NCBI RefSeq assembly: GCF_021043395.1
Contig: NZ_JAJNKE010000015.1
Coordinates: 1 to 64,000 of the forward strand
Source: Clostridium guangxiense
Lineage (GTDB): Bacteria > Bacillota > Clostridia > Clostridiales > Clostridiaceae
Reading direction: 5' to 3'
DNA length: 64,000 nt
Under the pieces are notes generated by a model. That model worked only from the letters and a program-made list of their open reading frames with translations. It did not search any database and was not told the origin of the DNA. Below are positions 9,329 through 17,866 of the stretch, one piece after another. Each line of letters opens with the position of its first letter. Positions within the stretch are counted from its first letter, which is position 1. Both the position numbers and the translations under genes were made by a program.

Positions 9329-10922
9329 CAATTCTTTCTATAACAAAATAAATATTATCCATAAATTCATTTTCATCTTTAGGGACACTTATCAAATCAT
9401 TGTTCTTTAAATATTCAACAGCATACTTTTGTAAAATATCAAAAAGTGTGCAAGCATCTTCTTGGATTTCCTTTCTATCTATAGTTTTTGATGTCTTATA
9501 CAATTCATTTAATACATTGCCCCATATTCTCTTAAACAAATTTACATCCATCATATTTTTTATTACTTCAATTTCTTTTTTTAGCATTCCATATTCTTCT
9601 TTACTAAAAACAGTTACATTGGATTTTAAATTTTCTCCTTGCTTTTTAATTATTTTTTTATTTAAAAGCCTATATGCGGTTTCTTCTTCATCCTTATTAA
9701 GTATATTTATATGAACGTCATTTTTTACAACTTTAATATAAAGTTTACCTTCCTTTTCTGAAAGCATTTTTTCATTTGCATTTTCCTCATAATTTATAAC
9801 TTCTAATAATCCAATTCCAGGATACTTGCTTACTGTAAATTCTCTTTGTCCTTCCTTAAATATTTCTTCTTCAAAACCAAGCATACGCCACTTATTTCCA
9901 TGGGGTCTCATAGGCATTTCACTGTAAATAGTTTGTTCTTCAAAAAAGTCAGATAACATTTTGGGGAAAATAATCCACATAAACCGCTTAAAATCTTTTT
10001 CATACCGTACGTATTTCAAATTATATTTTTTTAATATTTCTACTATATTTTTAGATGTAGTCTCAGCACATTCTTTTAACAATGGTTTTATTACTCTCTG
10101 GCTCTCCTTTGACAGTATAAGAAAATTCACTCTATACTTATCCTTACTTACTTTTTTCAAAATATCTTCACTTACAAGTGCTTCAATATCTTCTTCTAAG
10201 TACACTCTCGGAACTCCAAGCTCTATACTTATATCTTCAATACTTACAGCCTTATTTGCTGCATAAAGAAGAATATTTTGTTTAAGTAAACTTTTTATTT
10301 GACCTTTTAAATAAAAATTTGAATATGGAGATATAAATGTTCCTTGTATGATAACAGTTAATCTTCCAGGTGAATAGGTTTTTTCTGTATAATTCTTCAT
10401 TTTTTTCATTTTCTCCTTTAACATTTTTTTAGCTTCGTGAAGCCTCCATTTTACTGTTGTTACTGGTATGTCCATTTCATCTGCTATTTCACTACATTTT
10501 TTATCATGAACATAATAACTTACCACTACTTCCCTATAACTTTTAGAAAGTAGGCTTATTTCTCTTCGCAAGAAGTTGTATTCTTCATTTTTTATAATTT
10601 TTTCATCTATATTAACTTGCGATTTTAATTTTTCTGTCCCTATTCCTTCAATATATATAACAGAATTTTTATTTTTTCTTGCAAGCCACTTATAATATGT
10701 ATACCTAGCTACAGTCCAAAGCCATCCCAAAAGAGCTTCCTTACCTTCATAATGTTTAATTTTTGCATAAGATTTATAGACCTCTAAAAGTATATCCTGC
10801 ATTAAATCTTCTGCTTCTACACTGTCTTCTGTTCGCTTTACTGCAAAGCCAAAGATTTTTTCTAAATTTTCATTTATAAGTTTATCTATAAATTCCTTAT
10901 TAATTGTAATTTGATTTTCCAT
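9315..10922 (-). CDS. ECF-like sigma factor with long C-terminal regulatory extension
   Basis: A 535-residue protein. Residues about 15-90 match sigma region 2 (EDLMQDILLEVYKSY; WLWTVARYTYYKWLARK) and about 125-172 match region 4 (YREVVVSYY ... PVTTVKWRLHEAKKMLKEKM). An ordinary ECF factor ends there; this one continues for about 360 residues, beginning with a winged-helix-like stretch (SIEDISIELGVPRVYLEEDIEALV) and then a region I do not recognise. It is first in an operon with an ABC exporter pair, so it probably senses a compound or envelope signal and controls export (inference). The gap to the upstream terminator is only about 45 bases. Confidence 0.82.
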   Translation of the reverse strand: MENQITINKEFIDKLINENLEKIFGFAVKRTEDSVEAEDLMQDILLEVYKSYAKIKHYEGKEALLGWLWTVARYTYYKWLARKNKNSVIYIEGIGTEKLKSQVNIDEKIIKNEEYNFLRREISLLSKSYREVVVSYYVHDKKCSEIADEMDIPVTTVKWRLHEAKKMLKEKMKKMKNYTEKTYSPGRLTVIIQGTFISPYSNFYLKGQIKSLLKQNILLYAANKAVSIEDISIELGVPRVYLEEDIEALVSEDILKKVSKDKYRVNFLILSKESQRVIKPLLKECAETTSKNIVEILKKYNLKYVRYEKDFKRFMWIIFPKMLSDFFEEQTIYSEMPMRPHGNKWRMLGFEEEIFKEGQREFTVSKYPGIGLLEVINYEENANEKMLSEKEGKLYIKVVKNDVHINILNKDEEETAYRLLNKKIIKKQGENLKSNVTVFSKEEYGMLKKEIEVIKNMMDVNLFKRIWGNVLNELYKTSKTIDRKEIQEDACTLFDILQKYAVEYLKNNDLISVPKDENEFMDNIYFVIERIDENE

Positions 10923-10960
10923 GGAAAAGTCACCTCATATATATAAAATACCAAAAAACA

Positions 10961-11001
10961 AAAAAAGGATAGGTATTTTAAAAAAAAAATTTAACCTATC
11001 C
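10961..11001 (-). terminator. Rho-independent terminator after the CD3324-like gene
   Basis: GGATAGGT (10967-10974) pairs with ACCTATCC (10994-11001). Read on the minus strand the stem is followed by a run of T. It ends the small HTH gene just before the sigma factor gene. The loop is almost pure A/T and may extend the pairing. Confidence 0.8.
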
Positions 11002-11010
11002 AAAAATTAC

Positions 11011-11277
11011 TTACTTCTTGTCATATATAATTTTTTTTATACTGTGAACAGATAGAAAAAACTCTTCTACCAATTTAGTAATTTTGTCACCATTTTTATA
11101 TCTTCGTTTTATGGTTTCATTTCTATTCTTTATATATTGCCTGTTTCCAGAGTTTTCTCCCCACTTTTTTCTTTTCTTTAATTCAGCAGGAATATAAATA
11201 TATTCACCTTGAACATATTTTTGAATTTTCCTAACTAAGGTATCTGGTAAAACAGCATCTGCTTTAACATATTTCAC
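11011..11277 (-). CDS. CD3324-family small helix-turn-helix protein
   Basis: An 88-residue protein resembling the CD3324/Mor-like family: the block QGEYIYIPAELKKRKKWGE is typical, followed by RNETIKRRYKNGDKITKLVEEF and a C-terminal helix-turn-helix (LSVHSIKKIIYDKK). It probably binds DNA. AGGAGCTGAG before the ATG serves as ribosome binding site. A terminator follows, so it is a separate unit from the sigma factor operon. Confidence 0.75.
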   Translation of the reverse strand: MKYVKADAVLPDTLVRKIQKYVQGEYIYIPAELKKRKKWGENSGNRQYIKNRNETIKRRYKNGDKITKLVEEFFLSVHSIKKIIYDKK

Positions 11278-11312
11278 AAAACTCAGCTCCTAATTTATAT
11301 TTCAAATTAGAA

Positions 11313-11564
11313 GTGAAAAGCCTGTCTATATGTTCTTATCTTAGTATTAGCAAAAGTACATTAATTCAACTTGGTATAACTAATTTTAAAGAGGAAAATT
11401 TATCCATAAAAGAAAGATACGTAAAAAGCCCTAGTGTGCTAATAAATATTGGAATAGTTGGTGATTCTACTGCTGCAACAGATGCAGATAAAGTAGTCTG
11501 CATAGAAATGAAAGTTTACGATTTTCCTTTTGAAATAAATGTAGCAATTAATAACATAGCATGA
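11313..11564 (+). CDS. Doubtful small open frame, unrecognised
   Basis: An 83-codon frame starting at GTG with no convincing ribosome binding site. The part from about codon 30 (KERYVKSPSVLINIGIVGD) has protein-like composition but matches no family I know. It may be a gene remnant or chance. A GATAGATAAGC inverted repeat (11569-11579 with 11626-11636) follows it. Confidence 0.2.
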   Translation: MKSLSICSYLSISKSTLIQLGITNFKEENLSIKERYVKSPSVLINIGIVGDSTAATDADKVVCIEMKVYDFPFEINVAINNIA

Positions 11565-11648
11565 TATGGATAGATAAGCTAAAAAGTTGAAATAACTAAC
11601 GCTGCGAAAAATCTAAAAACTTAACGCTTATCTATCTATAATTATCTC

Positions 11649-12128
11649 TTATTCTGGGTAGTTAAGTCTGTCCTCTGATATATTTTCAAGAACTTCAGTT
11701 AAGTACTTATGTCCCCAATATTTTGCCATTGATAAATTCATATCCAAATAATTTCCGCAGTCTTTTGCAGCAGCCCCAGGTACTTCACCTTCGAAATCTG
11801 CCATAAACTTATACATTTCTTTTAATAAATCCACGATATCGCTGGATTTATAATCTCCATGTAAAATCAAATAAAATCCTGTTCTGCATCCCATTGGTCC
11901 AAAATATACAGTTTTTGATGCATATTCCTTACTATTTCTTAAAAATGTTGCTCCTAAATGTTCAATAGTGTGAACTTCCGCTGTATTCATAACAGGCTCA
12001 TCATTAGGACTTGTCATCCTTATATCAAAGGTAGTTATAACAACATCACCAAACTTGTCTTTTCTTGAAACATAAACACCAGGCTTTAATTTTAAATGAT
12101 TGACTGTAAAACTTGCAATTTTCTCCAT
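11649..12128 (-). CDS. luxS: S-ribosylhomocysteine lyase
   Basis: A 159-residue LuxS enzyme that splits S-ribosylhomocysteine into homocysteine and the AI-2 precursor DPD. The metal site HTIEH (His53, His57) and third ligand Cys124 (KDCGNYLD) are present, with the catalytic Cys81 in GPMGCRTGFY. The start at 12128 is chosen because AAGGAGGAATTAAC lies directly before it; upstream in-frame ATG codons lack this. It stands alone, with no pfs or methionine-cycle gene beside it. Confidence 0.96.
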   Translation of the reverse strand: MEKIASFTVNHLKLKPGVYVSRKDKFGDVVITTFDIRMTSPNDEPVMNTAEVHTIEHLGATFLRNSKEYASKTVYFGPMGCRTGFYLILHGDYKSSDIVDLLKEMYKFMADFEGEVPGAAAKDCGNYLDMNLSMAKYWGHKYLTEVLENISEDRLNYPE

Positions 12129-12231
12129 GTTAATTCCTCCTTTACATACCTGTATAGTAGCATTTATAAAAATGATTTTCAAGTACTATATATTAAAATT
12201 ATTTAATACAAAAATTCTTTTAAGTCATAAT

Positions 12232-12843
12232 CTATTTCTTATTTTTACCTTTAACAATTTTAATAAACATATACACTATTAATGATAAAATAGCTGCATA
12301 TGTAATGATTTCACCAAACTGAGATACCAACGGTACTATGCTCTCCCATGAATCGCCAAACCAGTATCCAAGACCAATATATATACCCGTCCAAAAAAAT
12401 TCACCAAGCAAGGCAAATAAACTAAACGCAGCTACACTATAATTTACAATACCAGCTGATGCATTCACAAATGGTCCCATAGGGGAAATTAAAAATCTCG
12501 TAAAAAAAACAGCTGATTTTCCATGTTTATTCAAATAATTACGTGCTTTTAATATCTTGGGTTCAAAATAACTATTTAATCTAGGAAACTTAATTAATAG
12601 CCTGTATCCAATAATTTTCCATAAGAAATATCCCGCACAATCACCAATCCACGCAAAAATCCATACCTCTAATACAATAAGTACTATATTAAATTCTCCA
12701 GCATATGCAAATGCTCCACAAGCTATTACTAACATAGACATTCCAATAGGAACTCCAATCCCTTGAAGTATCATTAAAATGCTCAAAAACCATATATTAT
12801 AATCTCTAAAATATTGTATTAATAATTCCGTAAAGTTACTCAT
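12232..12843 (-). CDS. DedA-family membrane protein
   Basis: A 203-residue polytopic protein. It carries the DedA/SNARE-associated signature (GDCAGYFLWKIIGYRL; FTRFLISPMGPFVNASAGI). Characterised DedA proteins act in undecaprenyl-phosphate or phospholipid recycling and proton-motive-force homeostasis. The start overlaps the upstream gene's 3' end by 8 bases, so the two form an operon. Confidence 0.9.
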   Translation of the reverse strand: MSNFTELLIQYFRDYNIWFLSILMILQGIGVPIGMSMLVIACGAFAYAGEFNIVLIVLEVWIFAWIGDCAGYFLWKIIGYRLLIKFPRLNSYFEPKILKARNYLNKHGKSAVFFTRFLISPMGPFVNASAGIVNYSVAAFSLFALLGEFFWTGIYIGLGYWFGDSWESIVPLVSQFGEIITYAAILSLIVYMFIKIVKGKNKK

Positions 12844-13201
12844 ATATTCTACCTTCTGTAGGCTTATGTCTTGAAATTATCTTCATTAAATTTTCTTCAA
12901 TTTGCTGTGGATTTTTATTATATTTTTTCGACAACTTCCAAATTGGCATATCTTCATCACCTTTTTCAGGTTTAATTTCTAAAGCTTTAAAAATATTTTC
13001 TTCTTTTATATTATGCTTTTTTGCCAGCCTCTTTACTGTCATCCACTTGTAAATACTCATATTTCCAAATTGCCTATTTTCCATCGTGGGAGGCTTAATA
13101 TTTCTAATTTCTCTGTGTAACAATAAAGATTGCCTTGTTATTAAAATTATCATTATAATAATTAATATTGATAGTACACTTAATTTTTCCTTCCTGTTCA
13201 T
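12836..13201 (-). CDS. Small membrane-anchored protein upstream of dedA
   Basis: A 121-residue protein with one N-terminal membrane span (about residues 8-25, VLSILIIIMIILIT). The soluble part contains two similar helical units (VKRLAKKHNIKEENIFKAL and WKLSKKYNKNPQQIEENL) that look like duplicated helix-turn-helix segments. No family was recognised. It is co-transcribed with dedA (8-base overlap). Confidence 0.7.
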   Translation of the reverse strand: MNRKEKLSVLSILIIIMIILITRQSLLLHREIRNIKPPTMENRQFGNMSIYKWMTVKRLAKKHNIKEENIFKALEIKPEKGDEDMPIWKLSKKYNKNPQQIEENLMKIISRHKPTEGRIYE

Positions 13202-13462
13202 AAAGCACCCACTTCATGTTTTTTATAATTATTATAATTCATTATATAATATATTTAAAATATAAAAAATGAAATTTAATTATAATTTTATTTTTACTAA
13301 ACACTTGGAGGAATAAAAATCATATCGAAAGTTGCAGAACTTGTAGTACCTTTTATGTACTATAAACTATCAATCAAAAATATTGATTATTCTTATTAAA
13401 ATTATCAATTTTACTAATTTAATCTTATATGATACCATAAATATATAAGAAATATTAATTAA

Positions 13463-13543
13463 GGATTATCGTACTAAGACTTAATTTATACATGTTTCAA
13501 AGCACTATGAGACACGCATAAATTAATAGTTAAGTCGATAACC
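13463..13543 (+). promoter_or_regulatory. Structured leader of asd (candidate RNA element)
   Basis: GGATTATCG (13463-13471) pairs with CGATAACC (13536-13543) with one bulged A. Inside, GACTTAA pairs with TTAAGTC (13478-13484 / 13530-13536, sharing C13536) and AATTTAT with ATAAATT (483-489 / 518-524). A small GTTTC/GAGAC hairpin caps it. The fold ends about 20 bases before the asd start. It does not match the lysine riboswitch or a T-box. Manual pairing only. Confidence 0.35.
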
Positions 13544-13563
13544 CTATAAGGGAAGGTGCTATT

Positions 13564-14646
13564 ATGAATAAATTGAAAGTGGGATTAATAGGCGGTACAG
13601 GCATGGTAGGACAAAGATTTGCATGCCTTTTAAAAGACCATCCTTGGTTTGAGGTTACTGTCATTGCTGCAAGTAAAAAATCTGCTGGTCTAACTTATGA
13701 AGAGGCGGTTAAAAATAGATGGAAGATGAATGAACCTATACCTGAAAGTGTAAAGAAGTTGGTGGTTAAAGATGCTTTAAGCATTGACGAAATATGCAGT
13801 GACGTAGATTTTGTATTTTGCGCAATTTCATTAAATAAAGAAGAAACAAGAAAACTAGAAGAAGCATATGCAAAGCATGAAACACCAGTAATTTCAAATA
13901 ATTCAGCTAATAGATATGCCAAAGATGTTCCTATGGTTATACCAGAAATAAATGGAGATCACACAGCGATAATTGAAACTCAAAAAAAGCGTCTTGGAAC
14001 AAAAAGAGGCTTTATTGCAGTTAAACCAAACTGTTCAATACAAAGTTATGTTCCACCAATAAGTGCACTACTTCAGTATAAACCTAAAGTAATACTTGCG
14101 TGTACTTATCAAGCAATATCAGGTGCTGGTAAAACCTTTAATGACTTTCCTGAAATAGTTGACAATGTAATACCTTTTATAGGCGGCGAAGAAGAAAAAA
14201 GTGAAAATGAACCTCTAAAGATATGGGGTAAAATTGAAAATAATGAGATTGTAAACGCTGAAAGTCCAATTATAACAACTCAATGCATAAGAGTTCCTAT
14301 ATCTGATGGACATCTAGCTGCTGTTTTTGTGAGCTTTGAAAAAAAGCCTTCAAAGGAAGAAATACTGTCTGCCTGGGAAAATTATAAAGCTTCAGAAATA
14401 GTGACTAATCTTCCAAGTGCTCCAAAGAAGTTTTTACACTACTTTACTGAAGACAATAGACCTCAGACTAAACTAGATCGTGATTTTGAACATGGAATGG
14501 GAATAACTATGGGAAGACTTAGAGAAGACAAGGTATATGACTATAAATTTGTCTGCCTATCACACAATACTTTACGTGGAGCGGCTGGCGGCGGAGTATT
14601 AACTGCTGAACTTTTAAAAGCCCAAGGGTACCTAACCACGAAGTAA
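13564..14646 (+). CDS. asd: Aspartate-semialdehyde dehydrogenase
   Basis: A 360-residue NADPH-dependent enzyme converting aspartyl phosphate to aspartate semialdehyde, the branch to lysine/diaminopimelate, threonine and methionine. It has the nucleotide loop GGTGMVGQ (10-17) and the active Cys157 in KPNCSIQSY, and the C-terminal RGAAGGGVLTAELL segment. AAGGTGC precedes the ATG. It reads alone between terminators. Its last codons (ACG AAG TAA) lie inside a family A repeat, so the terminal TK is supplied by that repeat. Confidence 0.95.
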   Translation: MNKLKVGLIGGTGMVGQRFACLLKDHPWFEVTVIAASKKSAGLTYEEAVKNRWKMNEPIPESVKKLVVKDALSIDEICSDVDFVFCAISLNKEETRKLEEAYAKHETPVISNNSANRYAKDVPMVIPEINGDHTAIIETQKKRLGTKRGFIAVKPNCSIQSYVPPISALLQYKPKVILACTYQAISGAGKTFNDFPEIVDNVIPFIGGEEEKSENEPLKIWGKIENNEIVNAESPIITTQCIRVPISDGHLAAVFVSFEKKPSKEEILSAWENYKASEIVTNLPSAPKKFLHYFTEDNRPQTKLDRDFEHGMGITMGRLREDKVYDYKFVCLSHNTLRGAAGGGVLTAELLKAQGYLTTK

Positions 14647-14715
14647 CAATACTTCGCTCCCACGGTAGTGCAAGGAAAAAATTCTTCCGTAACTACGGAA
14701 TTTTAGGTGTAGAAG
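14638..14715. repeat. Family A repeat at the asd 3' end
   Basis: ACGAAGTAACAATACTTCG forms a mini-hairpin (CGAAG/CTTCG) with the asd stop codon in its loop. It is followed by a second module (TAGTGCAAGGAAAAAATTC, TTCCGTAACTACGGAA, TTTTAGGTGT) that recurs inverted at 26390-26430 and 53655-53700. The palindrome TTCCGTA..TACGGAA with flanking A and T runs can act as a terminator in either direction. A 37-codon open stretch follows (ending at the TAA near 14820) but was not recognised. Confidence 0.85.
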
Positions 14716-14798
14716 AAAGATTTGATAATTTAATATGTGAAGCACAAGACACTATCAATTTATTATTGAAGGAAATTACTACTGTGCTAAAAAAGTGG

Positions 14799-14840
14799 AA
14801 AACTACTCTAACAAATTAAAACATTAGAGTAGTTTTTCTA
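14799..14840 (+). terminator. Rho-independent terminator
   Basis: AAAACTACTCTAA (14799-14811) pairs with TTAGAGTAGTTTT (14824-14836), followed by T-rich sequence. It closes the asd transcription unit. The remaining stretch to 15087 shows no gene. Confidence 0.85.
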
Positions 14841-15087
14841 TATTTAATCATTCTTCAAAATCACAAACTTTAAGATATGTTGGAATCACAGGAGAACAAA
14901 AAAAGAAGTTTATTTACAATCTAATTTAGGATAGTTTATATACATATTAATATGCAAGATTTCATTTTAAATTATAGTAAAAAATGATATTATTATCTAT
15001 ATGCTTACATCGTAATTGTAAAAAATGGTAAAGTAAAAATTATTAATATAATACATAGACAAATAGTAATTTAGGGAGGATATTATA

Positions 15088-16011
15088 GTGGATATAAATA
15101 ATGATAAGCATTATATTAGCAAAGATGTCGAAGCAGTTATTACTAGTTTTAATCAGGGTTCTATGATTCTTGAAGCAGTTCGTTCTTTGTGCAACCAAAC
15201 AACACTACCAGCAAGAATTATCATAGTGGATGATGGATCAACGGATGAGAACTCCATCAATATATTGAATAATATCAAATTGGATTCCAACATATCCGTT
15301 CCAGTAACAGTACTGCAGCAGCCAAACGGCGGAGTATCTGCTGCAAGAAATACTGGCATTCGTAGGGCACAAACACCAATGGTGTTGGTACTTGATGGAG
15401 ATGATAGACTTGAACCCTCGTATATTGAGCAGGTTAGCCACATATTGCGCAATAATCCATCTATGATTGCAGCCTCATCTTGGATGCATACTTTCGGAGT
15501 TCTTGATGCAACAGTTTGTCCGTGCGGAGGTAACATAGCTGCATTTCTCGCACGTAATTGTTGCCCGGCAACACATATCCTTCGGCGTGAAGTATGGAAA
15601 CAGTGTGGTGGCTATGATGAGTCCATGTGCTCCGGTTTTGAGGACTGGGATTTCTTTTTAAGTATGTTGGAAACTATGCCAGATACATATATTGGAATTG
15701 TCGAAAGACCGTTAATAGACTATCGTACTGCACCTGACTCGTCAAATGTAAAAAGCATGTCGAAGCGACTTGATCTCATGCGCTTTATTATTGAAAAACA
15801 TATCAATGCATATCGTGAGCATGTAACTGAAGCGATACTGGGTATTGAATCCACATCTATATCAAGGCTTTACGGATGGGAAAGTGAAATTCTCCATACG
15901 ATAACTATAAAACATACTCTAAGCAAAGTATCAGATGATTTTATAGATCATCCATCGTATGGTGATGGTGGGATGGCTGCGGCAGTTCGTATTGCGTCAT
16001 CTCATAAATAA
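15088..16011 (+). CDS. Family 2 glycosyltransferase
   Basis: A 307-residue cytoplasmic GT-A enzyme. Seen: N-terminal VEAVITSFNQGSMILEAVRS, nucleotide-binding DDGSTDE, the metal motif DGDD, and the acceptor/base segment SGFEDWDFFLSM. It starts at GTG after AGGGAGGA. It has no membrane anchor and no polysaccharide genes beside it. Its codons are visibly less AT-biased (CGT, GCG, CCG, TCG frequent) than neighbouring genes, and it stands next to transposon debris, so horizontal acquisition is likely. Donor and acceptor are unknown. Confidence 0.88.
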   Translation: MDINNDKHYISKDVEAVITSFNQGSMILEAVRSLCNQTTLPARIIIVDDGSTDENSINILNNIKLDSNISVPVTVLQQPNGGVSAARNTGIRRAQTPMVLVLDGDDRLEPSYIEQVSHILRNNPSMIAASSWMHTFGVLDATVCPCGGNIAAFLARNCCPATHILRREVWKQCGGYDESMCSGFEDWDFFLSMLETMPDTYIGIVERPLIDYRTAPDSSNVKSMSKRLDLMRFIIEKHINAYREHVTEAILGIESTSISRLYGWESEILHTITIKHTLSKVSDDFIDHPSYGDGGMAAAVRIASSHK

Positions 16012-16136
16012 GTGTCATAAGTTCCAATTTGTAGAGTTGAGGTAATATAATTTTAGATTCAGTTATGTCTTATATTTCTTATAGTGTGACTCAAATCCTA
16101 CCTTTTTCATTTTTAAGGAATATGTTTAAAATATAT

Positions 16137-16615
16137 TTAGAGTAATAATGTTCTTAATTTACCATTCTTAATTTCCGCTGGTAAATTAAGGTAATATATA
16201 CCCATAATATTAATATATTCGTAACCTAATGGTGATAATTTTTGTATATCAACATCACTTATATCGTAACCAGTAATTTTCAAAGAATCAATGGCTGTTT
16301 CAATATAACGTGTATTCCACACAACTATAGCATTAACAATAAGTCCCAATGCACCTAATTGATCTTCTTGTCCTTCTCTATATGCTTGATGAAGTTCTCC
16401 TTTTTTACCATAGAATACAGCGCTTGCAAGGCTATGACGTGATTCACCACGATTTAATTGAGTTAGAATCTTACGCCTATAAGTTTCGTCATCAATATAT
16501 GTAAGATTATGCTGAGTTTTATAAATACGTCCTAATCCTCCAATTGCACGCCCTAACATTGTCGGTTTTCCTCCACTTTGTAGTGTCTCAATAAGCTGAG
16601 CTGAAAAACTGTTTT
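16137..16615 (-). mobile_element. Tn3-family transposase remnant (C-terminal end)
   Basis: About 158 codons of the C-terminal part of a Tn3-type DDE transposase remain: LGRIYKTQHNLTYIDD, RRKILTQLNRGESRHSLA, GLIVNAIVVWNTRYIE, LSPLGYEYINIMG. The frame runs back past the first ATG (16559) to a stop near 16615 (LIETLQSGGKPT precedes that ATG). A full transposase has about 950 to 1000 residues, so most is lost. No 38-bp terminal inverted repeat was found nearby. Confidence 0.85.
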
Positions 16616-16827
16616 ACTGAAGGTGATGCTCGTTGTGATGAGCTTGGGTTAACTTGGTGATAACAAATGTTCAATTACTACGCAACCACAACATGTTTAA
16701 CATAAATGGTGTAAAAGAAATTAGTAAAATAAATATGCTATAATAAGTGATATAATTAATTGGGAATGGTAGAATAATACGATTTAACGTAGGTATTGAA
16801 AATAATTTAAACATAAGAGGTGTAGAG

Positions 16828-17450
16828 ATGAGTGAAATAAATACTTATAGAGATTTTTTAAAATCAAATATAGGGTTAACTGACAATATTTCAGATAGGG
16901 AAAAAAAGATACCACATCCACAAATACAAAAAAAACATAGATAAAAGTGATAGTATCATTAATTTACCTTCAATAAATGAATTGTTGATAAAAGATAGAG
17001 ATAGTTATAACTGCATAAAAAAGAGACGAAGTAGAAGGAAGACACCCATTTAAAACATATTTAGTTATTAATAATGTAGACGGAATAGAAAAAGGTATTT
17101 ACCGTTTCCTATCCTTGACAAATCAATTAATCTTCTTGTTCTATGATTAAGATTACATGGAAAAGTTAAACAAGTACACATTTGGGCAAAAATTCATTGG
17201 ACAAGGTGCGGTAATATTTATATGGAGTTGTGTCCCTTATCGTTCAGAATGGGAATATAATATAAGTGCACATAAGGCTATATTACTAGACGCAGGTCAT
17301 ATGTGTCAAAATTTATATCTTACCTGTGAAAGTATTGGACTTGGTACATGTGCAATTGCTTCATATATGCAAAAAGATATGGATAAATTTTTAAAACTTG
17401 ATGATGACGAAGAATTTGTTATCTATTTAGCACCAGTAGGAAAATATTAA
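16828..17450 (+). pseudogene. Broken SagB-type nitroreductase-family oxidoreductase
   Basis: Four pieces in different frames add up to one FMN oxidoreductase of the SagB/ThcOx class: MSEINTYRDFLKSN from 16828, then SIINLPSINELLIKDRDSY, then HPFKTYLVINNVDGIEKGIY, then a 97-codon piece from 17157 ending GLGTCAIASYMQKDMDKF and FVIYLAPVGKY. Several frameshifts separate them. SagB proteins make azol(in)es in peptide toxins or act as stand-alone reductases; none of the usual peptide or SagCD genes is nearby. Confidence 0.75.
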
Positions 17451-17866
17451 AAACAATCTTTAGATAAATTTATTAATAGTGAATAGAAAAATTTAAGTAA
17501 ATTAAATCATAACATTCTAACTAGACGTACTAACTCAAAAGGTAGTGCGGCTTTTTTATTCCTACTTTGTCACTGGTTACACGGATACTACCATTAACCC
17601 ATAATGCATTAACTGTTTGTGAGCTGAATATACATACAAAACTCCAAGAACTAATTAATTATAAATTATGCAATCAAAAAAGAAGCCTTTATTTAAAACC
17701 ACATAGCAGAAAAAATTCCTGTTGACTATGTATGGTATCATATCCTATAGGGAAAGCGGATATAGAAAAGAATTAAATTGGCTAACTAAATCAACAAATG
17801 GTAAAGGATTTAACAATGCACTGCATGTCAAATCCTTTACTTAGTTATATAACATTATTATATTCT
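17451..17866. other. Gene-free stretch with inverted repeat
   Basis: No gene was found in these 416 bases. GTAAAGGATTT (17801-17811) pairs with AAATCCTTTAC (17830-17840), just past the 3' end of the BASS carrier gene, and may end that transcript, although no T run follows on the minus strand. The rest looks like eroded sequence next to the pseudogene. Confidence 0.5.

Noticed and set aside
13463-13563. Lysine riboswitch before asd
   Set aside because: The element is too short (about 80 versus about 180 bases) and the conserved L-box core sequences are absent.
14700-14820. 37-codon frame after asd (EERFDNLICEAQDTINLL)
   Set aside because: It begins inside the family A repeat, has no start or ribosome site, and matches nothing I recognise; possibly a remnant but not supportable as a gene.
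15153-15536. 127-codon minus-strand frame inside the glycosyltransferase gene
   Set aside because: Mirror frame of a well-supported gene; no family features, no ribosome site.
16000-16140. Tn3 terminal inverted repeat
   Set aside because: No 38-bp GGGG-type end could be recognised on either side of the transposase remnant.
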